From: Callipepla californica brunnescens
Taxonomy: Eukaryota > Chordata > Aves > Galliformes > Odontophoridae
Length of the DNA stretch: 64,000 nucleotides
NCBI GenBank assembly: GCA_023055505.1
Contig: JALIRH010000036.1
Location: 868,001 to 932,000 of the forward strand
Direction: 5' to 3'
Shown here: positions 53,314 through 64,000 of the stretch, piece after piece
Layout of the letters: each line of letters opens with the position of its first letter
How positions within the stretch are numbered: position 1 is the first letter of the stretch
Program-made: the position numbers and the translations under genes
The notes under the pieces: generated by a model
Database searches by the model: none
Seen by the model: the letters and a program-made list of their open reading frames with translations, nothing else
What the model was told of the DNA's origin: nothing

Positions 53314-56300
53314 TCCATGGGATCTGCATTAGCGTAATCCGGTGTAGAATTTATTCCCTTAGTAACCTCAAGGCTGGATGGGACCGTGTTCCTGTGGGGA
53401 ACAAAACGAACCTCACCCTTGTGTGCCTCAGAAAGAACTTTGTGTTGTCAGGTCATCAGACAGTGGCCTACTGCATATATGGAGCATCTTGTTTGAGTCT
53501 GAATTAGCTGGACTCTGGGTTCAGCGCATCCTACTTCAGTCTGCCCTGCTCCCGTGCTGATCCAGTCAATGCTGATATCATGGTCTTGATAGTTCTCCTT
53601 AGGAATACTCACGTGAGGGATGTCCACATGTGGAGTTCAGACAAACAGCTCCTCAGCCTTCTCTACAAGTTGGCCAGTGAGATCCTGAGCTCACCATTCC
53701 TACACCAAGGCTGGTATTAAGCAAACAGGCAGAGCAGACTCATGTATGATCAGGCTGTAAAATGAACAAGGAGTTTTCTGCCTCTGCGTCTATCCAAGAA
53801 GACACCTATACAGAATGCTGCCTCCAGTCCTGCTCAGGTAAAGAGTGAACTGCCATTTTGTAAGCACAGGAGAAGAGAGGAAGAGGGAGAATATTGATTC
53901 ATCATGGAGAATACAAATGACGATATCCAAATACTGATGTTGAAGAACGTCTCTGTGTTTCATACTACCTGTACTTCCCGTCCAACAGCACCTTCCGTGG
54001 GACTGACAAGGTCAGTAAGAGGGATTCAGTGCTACTGCCACGCTTCTCTGAGGTTCCAAGAAAGCATTTTGCTTCTGCCTGATCTGACTTGCTCCCATTA
54101 ATGCTCACTGATGGATCAGTAATGCAATGGAGGGGATGTTTTCCTCTGCACAGTTAAGAAGGGGTCTGGGTCACCTGAGGAAAAGGAGGGCAGAACGCTG
54201 ACATTTAGCAGCAGGTCGTAGGTGGTTTTGGAGCATTGGACTCTGACAGCAAGGTTTTAGTATTAGGTTTGTCAGACACATTTATCACATTCTGGTGACG
54301 CTAATGGAGCCTACCAGGGAAACAGCAGTGAGGGAGGGGATGAAATAGCTGCTGATGGTACTCAGTGCTAATCAGATGGCTGTCAGTGTGCCCTGTCTCA
54401 CTGCTGCTTACTGAGAGAGGAGACGGGCCCAATTCCCATCTCTGCTGCAGAAGATCTGTGCTTGGAAACAAAGCAGCCGCAAGGGACTTCAGCATTTGGC
54501 CTGTTGCTGCCAAGATCAGAGTCTGATTTCTCATATTATCTGCCAGTATTGGCACTTGGGTAACATTAGAGAGAGAGGTGCAACATCCAGTGATTCACTG
54601 CTGGGTGTTCCTGGCCTCTTTTCAGTGATTCATCTCTCCAAGGGGTTGCATTGAGGATGTTCATAGCTTCAGCACTCACGCTGTGTGTCTGGATGACAAA
54701 GACTCCTGAATCTATTTTTTTTGCCTTCATTTCCAGGATGATGAACAGCATCTTAGTGCAGAAAGGTAGGGAAGTCTCTTCAGGCCAGTTGTAAGTATTC
54801 ACACAGCAGCTGGAAGCATGGATTAGCTGTGCATATACGTGCTTCAAACCACTCTTCCTAGTCCTGTGGTAGCCAGTCCTGCTCCTTGCCAACCTTAATG
54901 TTGGTTCTTGGAAGTTCATAGGATGATTTTTGCACTGAACTGATCGGAATCCATGTCTTTCCTCCTCTTTCTTATGCTACATACCTTTTGTACTTAAACT
55001 GAGGTCTAATTGGTAGACGTATTATTGCATTGCTATGGGAAGATATCACTCTCTGTGGGATCTGAGTCAGATCTCTGTTGGTCAAATCCTTTCTGCGGCA
55101 AAGTCATAGCTAAATAGCAGCTGGAAGGAGGAAGGGAACTGCACTAATCCCCAGCTCATTAATGAGGTGTTTGGTGACCTCTTCTGGTGAATGGAAAATA
55201 CGCCTCATAGCCCACATAGAGTACATTCAGATTTAAAAACAAATAAAACCCCCAAAAGATCAGATATTGTGAGAGGCTTTGATTAAAAAATACTTCAATC
55301 TGATTAATGAACATGGTACAGAAGTGGCTTTAGGCCGTAGTGGCCATGTGGGAATGTGTGAATAGTTACGAGTCGGGAAGGCACGTGGTATGTGTGTGAT
55401 GTAGGAAGGGTTGTACGTGATGTACACAGGATCTCAGACTCCTTTTTCAGACTCCTCACTAGATGAGTTCATCTGGATTCATTACGAATTTTGGAGAATG
55501 TAAGCTTCTGTAAGAAGAGATGGGTTTGGGAAGGACATTTCTGAAGCATTTTGGATGGGTTTTTGCCTCACGGTGTGTGCCAGATCTCTCTTTGCAACAT
55601 AGTACATCCTGGAATATCTCTGAGCACTGTCAACAGCGCTCATTGATCTGGAAGGCTTGCTAGCCAAGAAGCCAAATAAAGGGGCAAGAGTTCACTCTAT
55701 CCCATTGTGCTATTTATTGCTGCGTGCCATTTGTCAGTATTGAGCTACAGCAGAAGCAGCCTTTTCTAGAAGTGAAATGACACCCATTATAATAGTTGCT
55801 GTGTTTACTTCCCTTCTCCCTCCCCTGAATGACTGGTGATGAACCCAAGAATAACTTGACTATTTAAAATGGAGCTGTTGCATGAAGCTGGCCCTCCACT
55901 AACAGCCTGCAGATTTTGAAAGTGTGTGGCACAGGGCAACATCTCAGTTTTGCATCCCCAGGGCAGGATCTCTATTGCCCGTTACTTTTGAAGTGTCTCA
56001 GACCTGTGTTCTTTACTTGGCTGGAGGTGCAGGGGGAGAGCTTGGTAGATGTGACCCTGCTCTTTGAAGGCAAAGGGGATTGCTGTGAATTCATATGTGT
56101 ATTATTCTTTCTTCTGCTTATATTTACAGTCCTCTTCATCAGTGTTTCCCGTTGAATCAGGCACAACCAGATATGTGCATGTGCCAATGCTTGCTCACTA
56201 GGATTAGGAAGCAAGTGTTTCTTGTCACAGTGTGGCAGCAATTAGTTGTGCCAGGAGGACCACCCTAGAGGTCGATGGTGGATGTACATTAGAGTAAGTG

Positions 56301-58594
56301 TGAGCAGGAAGAATGCTCATTGCTGCCTTGGGTGGCTGAGCAACAGCGAGAGGAGCGCAGCCTCATCCAGCTCTTAGCTAAGCTCCTCTTTATTAGTAAC
56401 TCACTGTAGCTATGGTGATTCTTATCACCCACTGTTCTCGATTTGACAACCCTTCTTTGTTTTCCCAGAAAATACTCAGTGTTCGCCAAGCTTCTGGAAA
56501 TAGCTCCATCCTTATGTGGACGGTGTGGCTGCAGGCCAGAGGGGCAGGATATTTTAGCCATCGCTTGTCAGCGCAGCGAGATGGGCGAGTACCGTTTCAA
56601 AAACTAACACTTCTGAAGCTGTGATAAAGGTGCTCAGCCTACAGGGCTGGAGCCTGTGTTCATGCTTGAGATAAACTCCACTGTCGGCGCCGCGTTCACA
56701 CCTTCCCTGTCACATTAGGCACCCACGGCCCTGCCTTTCCCACCAGTCACTTGTTACAAAGCCTCAGCACAAGGGTGTCAGGCCCTGTGACTTCATCCAC
56801 AGAGTCCCCATGGGCTGTGTTGCTCCCTGTGTCTTTGTGGTGACATTGAGGTGGCTGGGGGAAACAATATGTTGGAATACATTTGGTACGTCCTCACCTT
56901 TCTTCTTCTCCCTCGAACCTTCATTGTAATCCAGCCACGTTCCCTTGGGATGTACCACCCAGACATCACTGTCTTGACAGAGATGTGTGGACTGGTTGCA
57001 TGTCAGGGCTTTTAACTGCTGCAGTGTGATCCAGGGGATGTACAATTACGGGGCTGCTTCATCATGTGCACGTACTGTCTGAAATCACAGAGATGGGGGA
57101 AGGCAACGACGTGTTTAATCTCACTGTTCAATCTGCCTGTGCATAATGAGGACAGGAATGATCCCACCCCAAGTTATCAGCAGCCCCTCTCTCCCTGTAG
57201 AAGTTTATTTTGAGTCAAGTGCTTGATGGCTGTGGGTCAGACAGAATTATTCTGGAATTACATTAATGTAATCAATTCACAGGAACAAATGATGCCTGTG
57301 TAACGGAACTGTATGCTGAGAGAAAGCTCCAAACATTTGGAACCACACCAGTGGGTAAAAGAATCATTCCTCTAACCAAAATAGTTTAATCACAGCAAAA
57401 TACAGCTTCGACCTTGTTTCAGTACAGTATGGAGTTCGAGGGTTTCCTCCCACGTGTGTGGGGTCAGCTTGAGCTCACAGTAGAGTACTTCTTGTAGTGG
57501 AGCACCCACACTCCTCAGGGTCTCATACGGACAGGGAAATGCATGGGATTTTACTGAGGTTAGAACTCAGGCTCTCTGTTCACTGAGTGATTGGAGAATT
57601 CAGCTTAGTCTGGTTGGCAGCTATACAGTGAGAAAGCACGAGACTGATCTATGTTTAATATGTGCCGTATATACATTGAATTATATCCATGTCATGGTAA
57701 CTTGTGAAGTTATACTGAACTTATATCTGTGCTATAAACCCTCAGCTGTGGTATGGCTCCTCTTTGTGTAGCTGATAAATGCCACAAATCCAGAAGAATT
57801 CAGAGGCAAAGGACACTTCTGGTTTCCTTTCCCTGCTGGAGATTCTTCACATAACCTCTGCTTTGTTGACCGGGAGGGTTTGTTTTACCGTGTCACCTCC
57901 TTGAGGATAACAGCACATTTTCTGCCTGGTGTTGATGTGTGAAGACCATTGTAAGCGATGACATCATATCTCTGAACAGAGCAGATCAGGAAATGACCAA
58001 GAAGGCCTGAAATTTTGGCCATGGGAAGAATGAATGGAGGAGAGAAGGGGGTATGATACAACCACATTCTTCAGCCTAGATAGGTCAGATGCTCCTGACA
58101 AGTGTAATGGGACCAGGAGTTCTTTGACACTTTAGCACATGATATTTTAGTGCAGAGAGATGCTTATGAGAGGTAGAGGTGAACTAGGGTGCAAATTCAA
58201 AAGCTGACATGCTAATAAGTCATAGCTGCCCTTAGGCAATAAGGAATAAAAGGAATATAGACCTGAACAGCTGTATTACTCCAGAAAGCCTCCTAGAATT
58301 CATTTTAAGCCTCCTTTTCTGAGTCCTAATCTCCCAATATTCCCATAACTAGAACAATATTTCCCTCCAGAGACATCAAAAACATCAGTGAGGATATGCA
58401 TTTGTGACGAGGAGTATGGCTGTTTTGGGAGCTGAGGGGGAAGGAAGGCAGCAATGGGAAGCGAGCTACGTTTTCTTAATGTTTCTTGCTTAAAGTAATC
58501 ATTAGAAGCACTGGCTCATAAACTGAGTGGTTTCCACAGTTTTGAACTAGTGTAAATGAGAAGAGCATTAGCCAGTTACAAAAGTTTGTAAGGT
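53314..58594. other. Gene-free stretch
   Basis: No recognisable gene in 5.3 kb. All open frames are short, lack homology I can recognise and have no convincing exon boundaries. No clear repeat element was found. Confidence 0.5.
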
Positions 58595-58740
58595 AAACCA
58601 TTCCTGAAGTCTTGGGGTCATCATCCCTGGAAGTTAATCGGCAGCAGGGTAGATGTGTCACTGAGCGGTGTGGTGCTGGTGGGTTGATGGTTGAACTAGC
58701 TGATCTTAGCAGCCTCTCCAACCTTAATGATTCCGTGATG
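58595..58740 (+). mobile_element. Decayed CR1 3' end, sense
   Basis: GATGGTTGAACTAGCTGATC, then TTAGCAGCCTCTCCAACC and TTAATGATTCCGTGATG correspond to the final bases of a CR1 copy. Confidence 0.65.
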
Positions 58741-61700
58741 CCATATGGGACACAGCACTGGCTGGTGATTCAAGCTTTGCTTTGGGAACTGGAAATGTGC
58801 ATCACTTGCATGATCTTGTCTGTGATCTAGGCACCCTTTTTTTCCCCCTGTGTGATGTGTATGATTCTCTCCTGCCTTACATGGGTGTTTTGAATCTGGT
58901 TGTTGTCTGTGCAGCTTTGCAACCACGAAGCCAAGAGCTAACGAGAGCTTTTGCTGATCCTCAGTAATTGTCTGATACCCACAAAGCCTCTGCTGGAGGA
59001 GAGAGGCTGCGTTTAAAACTTCTATATCTCTGTACTGTAATACTGCATGGCTTTCCAGAGCTATTTTTTGCACATCTCTAATCATTATAGTACTGTACTT
59101 TAAACCTCAAAGCAGATCCCTACTTCTACAGGTCTGAGAGCATAGCTCCAGAGCAAGTACCTTCATTGAGACAACAAAACGTCCTGTCCTCCAGGCTGAG
59201 ATTCTGGGCCTTGTTCCCAACGGTCCTACCAGCTCAAGCCACGTGTGGAGGCAGCAAGCTCAGAAGCAGGAATTCCTGGAGCAGCGAGAGGTGCAGGCAT
59301 GACAGGAAGAAGGGACCGATGTTTTGCTGAAGGGCCCATCAGGAATAGTGTGAGAATACCAATTCTCTGCCGCGGCCACAGATTCCCTTATCGGGGAGCG
59401 GGAAGCAGCGGAGCCTGTCGACACTTCTGCTCCACACTCAGCTGCCTGCAGATACAGAGTGGCTTGAACAAGTTCCAGTGCCCTCCGCCGGAGCTTCCCG
59501 AGCCCACTGGGTGCAGCGCGGTGCCGTGGGGCAGTGGGTGACATCACTGCCAACAGCCATGTAGGCACTTCCTATGTCACATTCCCAACTGAAGAGCCTG
59601 CTGCCAAATCCTTGTCATTCTGCACGGTCTTTTTAGGAACAGATGGTCTAATTTTAGCCCGATTGCCACAGACACCTTCCTGAAATAGGTTCTGACTCTC
59701 TCCTGTCTTGTGCGTGTTCTTGAGAGTTTAAAAACAAAGTCCCCAGTCCTCAGTCTGGCCTCAGTCAGCCTAAATTTGGGCAGTAAGAATTAGTGAGCAG
59801 GGTGTTGGAGATGCTGCTCCCATGTCAGCCCCATTCAGAGCTGAAGGGGGATAGGAATGTTCCAGAGAGGCAGAAGCTCAGGAGATGGCATCTCACAAAG
59901 TTATATGGATCCTTTATGAACGAGTTGTCCTGTATTTCAGACAGAACTTGTTTTCTCAGCTAGCTGCAGCCAGATATGACATCTAGAAGTACAGCAAATG
60001 AAACTCGTTCTCTGTATTCTGCCTTGGACAGTTGCTCTGAACACCATTCTTTCTTTTTGGGGCCCAAACACATAAACGTGGACCTGGGAGTCTGCAGTGC
60101 TGGTTCTGACCCCGTAGCAGTGTCAGTCTGTATCAGTGTGCTGAATGATGTACACAGCACTGAGCTGCTCTGAGATCAGCAAACAAAAGGCACTTAGGGG
60201 AGAGGCAGAGCACAAAATCACCGTGGTTTATGTTCCCACCTTCTGCTGTTCCCGTGAGCTTGAATAACAAACTCTTATGTTTAAGGCTCAGTGAAACAGG
60301 AACTGCTCATTTTAATTAGCAGTGTAAAAAGCCACGTCTCCAAAAAGCTCCCTAAATAGGAAAGGGAAAAAAATGTTTTCAAGCAGCTGTTGCCTTTACA
60401 TCACTGTGTTTGGAATGAACTCCCACCCTTTATTTTCCTTTAGACCTGCTAATTAAGCAGCTGCTTGTATCTGCAGGTCAGTCGATCAGCTAATGGACTC
60501 CCCACAGCCTCCAGTGCACCGTTTCCTGGAGGGTAAATAGGAAAAGTCCCTTGGAGATCTAACTGGGTCCTGGGCTGGCTTGCTCATGGGACTCCTTCTG
60601 TGCAGCTCTGAAAGCAGGCGCGTGAGACAGAAAGGACAATAGCTCTGGAGGTTGTTCTGTGGTGTTTGCTGGGGTCCCTGGGTTTACGGCTTTAGCCTCT
60701 GCATGGTGTGAGACTATTAGCCAGCAGAGCTTCCAGGCTTGCTGGCATTCAGTTGAGCCCTAAAGATATAAATAGCTCATATAAGGTGTGTGCAAAACAG
60801 CAGGAGCTCATGGGTACTCTAAAGGTCCAAGCCATAGCACCTGGCTGCTGCGGGGTATTAATGGATGGGAACAAAGGTGCCCATAGGACTGCATGTGCTG
60901 AGCATCCCTCCAGGAGCTGGGAGTTTGCCAGCACATTAATGGAAGGGCAGGAGGGACTTGGGGGGACAGGATGGCAGCATTCCGAGCACCTGAGTTACCC
61001 CAACCATTGCACCATCTGGCAAAGCCTTTGCTCTCTCTTTCTAGCAGTGTCACCCAGGAGTTTTGAAAAGTCAAAGGTGAAAACTCTGTCAAACTGATTG
61101 ATTCACGTGAATTTATTTTTGTTTGCAGTTCCACATCCCTTTCCCATTTTGACATATTTCTTGACTAACAAACTTCTTCACACCCTGAAAAGCAGCACAG
61201 AGCCCACAGGTTGAGTAACTTAGTGGAGGGCTGTTAGCAGAGTCAGGTGCTCAGCCTTGATCCTTCTAGCTTCTATTTCTGTACGTGGGCTATAAACACC
61301 GTCTTGAGTGTTCTGGATGTTGTGAAGGTAGGGAACAGTCACAGGCAGAGTGGGCTTGGGAGCAAGGACATTTTGCTTTGCTGGAAGCTGACAAATACTC
61401 CAAGATATTTGTGTTTTATTTTTCTATTTCATTGTATGCTTTTGCCTCCTTTTAACCCACTCTCCGATTTCAAGTGTGTGCTCCCTTTTAATGCCTCGTC
61501 TTAAAAGGCCTGTTTTGCCCTTCTAGCTTCTCTGACCTTTTCCATCTCAAGGGGAAAACGCTGTGGCAAATCAATGGACATTTGCTTCTCCTTTCACTGC
61601 TTTCAGAACCTTCCTTTGTGACTAAGCCTGTAGGAGCTGGCTGGTCTGGCCTCCTGATATCCCCAAAGGATGCTTTAAGGACTGCTCATGCGGCCAGCAT

Positions 61701-64000
61701 CAGGCAAGCCTGCAATGACACCTGCTGTTCAATGCAGGAAAATGCCAATTCTTGTCTCTCCCCTGTTCAGCCATTGTGAGAATTCTCATGTGAATGGGCT
61801 TGGCTGAAGGGGGAAAGCAGATTATGGTTTCTGGATCTGCTGGATCCAGACCCAGGCTTTTCAGTCAGTAAATATCCATCTTATCTAAAGGCAGCCTCAG
61901 AGATAGGCCAGCCAACCTGGTACAGCCTCAACCTAAATCCAGTCCTTGTTGTGTGTCAGGCATAGGCAACCCAAAACTCTTTGGAAACCAACGCACCATA
62001 TCAAAGCATCAACAACATGCATGTAAAGCAGCTCATCACTTCCCACTTCATCTCTGGAGAGGGATTGTTGGGGGTTGAACCAAAGCACGTTTTGTTAATA
62101 ACACTAATTGCTGCCTATCATCAAGAACATAGGGTCATTTACTGCTATTTTCTAAATTAAAAATCCACGCAGAAGTCTCTGAAGAGATGAAGATCAGAAC
62201 AGGCTCAATTTTCCATGCAAATAATTTGCTTCTGATCCTGACCCAGGATTTTCATAACAATTGGAGCCAGCGTGGGGCTCCCCGGGCTCTGAGCTGCCCT
62301 GCAGTACCCAGCTGTCCCTCTCCTTCTCTCCTTGTGGGGTTCCTTTCATGCCTGCTTGTGAGGGTATATGTGCACCTGAGGCATTTTCTCTCACTGACTT
62401 GAAAGCTGAGGCTCTTTGGCATTTATCTCTGTCCCCACTTTCCTGTTTTGTCCACATTTGATCCCACTTGCTGAGTGCTGACAGGAACCAGATGAAAGGA
62501 TTCCAGTCTTTTCCCATCAACCTAGATGTGTGGGGTTTTTTTCAGACTTTTTATTAACCCCATGAATGAAAGAGACGTGCAGACCACCTTCCTCTGAAGC
62601 CCATAAAACTGCTTTTCATTTTAGGAAAAACAATGACCAATTGCAGCTTTCCATGCATGACTTCCTCCTAAGTGTATGCCTATGTTTTTCTTGCCTTTCG
62701 CAGCTGTTAAGCCCTCCACTGCCTCCCCCAAAATGCACTTAAATCTGCCAGTAGTATCTTTTCCTCCAACAAGCAAAGGAAAGCAAACTATAATTTGATG
62801 AGAGAGATAGCTTTTCCTTCTAATGTCTTCTAGAGACATCTTTCTGTACTTCTATTGGTGTCTTAAGCTCTCAAGTAAACAGCCTAGTTGAAGATGTGAA
62901 TTATGGCTAAGAGGAAAAAGAGAAAGCTATGTAAAACTAACGTGTGCCTGAGGCAGTCCAGTTCCCCAGCATGAGTGATTTCTTACCTTGTCACATCTCA
63001 TCTACAGAGCCTGGGAGAAACTCTTTCTGTCCTGTTACTTTTGTACCATGGCCTCCAAGCTGTGCCCTGCGTTCTACCTCAGCACCCAGAGCAGGAGGGC
63101 TCAAGGTAGCAAGATCCCCTTGTAGGCTCTGGCTGGGACTTTGATGATAGCTGTTCTGTGTCTGGCTCATTCCATGGATGGTGCTCGCAGTGGTCCAGGC
63201 TTGTCTAGAACTCCCTTGAGTGTAACCGTCAGGGTTCAGCTCATCCCAGGGCGTTGCAGAGCTCTGTTCAGTCACTGCTGCTCCCACAGTGCCTGTACTA
63301 AGCTACCAACAGAGACAAACATGTGTTAGAGCTTGTATGTGTACACAGTGGAGCCCTTTACTCACGGGACAAAATGGCAAGCTCTACATCTCAGCTGTTT
63401 GTGAATTCAGTGTTCACCTCCTTACTTGTTGGACTGATCCATGGCTACTTCCCATCTTCCTTTTCTTGGAGATTGCTGGATTCCAGTGACACACCAGGCT
63501 GTCATTTTGGACACTGTAATTCTTGTTACCAAGAAGCCAGTAGGTTTTCATTTTCCCTTTGCCCTGGGACAAGAATAGGGAGAGAGTAGAGAATGGCTGT
63601 TTCCATGGGAAGAGCTGAGAATCACCATGGCTAGATCTACATCTTATGCTGCATTGTGCCACTTATCTCACCTGTTAAAGTAGGCTGCTAACTGGGAGGA
63701 GAGCTGTAATTTGTATGCTCTTTGAATGCTCACAGTTCTCCCAGTGCAGAGAAAGGCTACTCACTGGCAGTACTTCTGAAGACCTAAAATCAGCCTTAGA
63801 TCTGTGTGTTTCTGTGACTGGATCCTAATGCTTTCACCCATATTCATGTCGTTCCATGCAATGCAGACACAACAGCTGTATTTCAAAGCACACAGGAATA
63901 CTTTTATTATAATGAGGAGGAGTAATGTATAGCAACTTCTGACTGAACTAGCAAGGAAACCTTGGGGCTGCAGGGCTAGTAGTGTGCAGAAGAGCAATGG
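58741..64000. other. Gene-free right end of the window
   Basis: I recognise no gene here. A more GC- and CpG-rich patch near 59370-59540 could be a small regulatory region or unannotated exon, but I see no supported open frame. In human the next genes beyond the natriuretic cluster are KIAA2013 and PLOD1; nothing here resembles them. Confidence 0.5.

Noticed and set aside
59245..59568. Open frames in a CpG-rich patch
   Set aside because: Both strands are open by composition. There are no splice sites or family motifs to support a gene.

Overview
The window is vertebrate nuclear DNA from a bird, most likely a galliform (chicken or a close relative). Split genes with GT-AG introns, scattered CR1 LINE 3' ends of the avian type and three natriuretic-peptide genes matching the known chicken hormones point this way. 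I recognise the synteny block MTHFR - CLCN6 - natriuretic peptide cluster, which lies on human 1p36 and, as I recall, on chicken chromosome 21.

Layout: (1) 1-1073 holds no gene I recognise. (2) 1074-8959 on the minus strand is MTHFR: 11 coding exons, 651 codons, and a polyA signal at 1074-1079. (3) About 8960-12420 is the upstream part of MTHFR. It contains a 102-bp minisatellite (about 10337-11850) and a CpG-rich head-to-head promoter that also serves CLCN6. (4) 12426-28094 on the plus strand is CLCN6: 23 coding exons, 865 codons, then a 3' UTR of about 3.6 kb ending at a polyA signal at 31685. (5) About 31.7-37.1 kb is non-coding DNA between convergent genes. (6) 37.1-49.7 kb is a tandem cluster of three natriuretic peptide genes, all on the minus strand: a B-type gene (the classic chicken cardiac peptide, often labelled NPPA), a middle ANP/VNP-like gene that I take to be the avian renal natriuretic peptide, and CNP3, whose C-terminal 22 residues match the chicken brain CNP. 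(7) About 49.8-64 kb shows no gene I can support, only CR1 fragments and unassigned, possibly regulatory DNA.

Every coding exon was assembled by reading frame, splice site and phase, and each set closes exactly in frame. MTHFR makes 5-methyl-THF in the cytosol. CLCN6 is a late-endosomal chloride/proton exchanger. The three peptides are secreted ligands of guanylyl-cyclase receptors acting on heart, vessels, kidney and brain. The most interesting points are the middle natriuretic peptide gene with its unusual basic tail, the homologous intron position near the ring end in all three peptide genes, the evidence that the cardiac gene is BNP rather than ANP, and two minisatellites flanking a bidirectional promoter with three CACGTG boxes.
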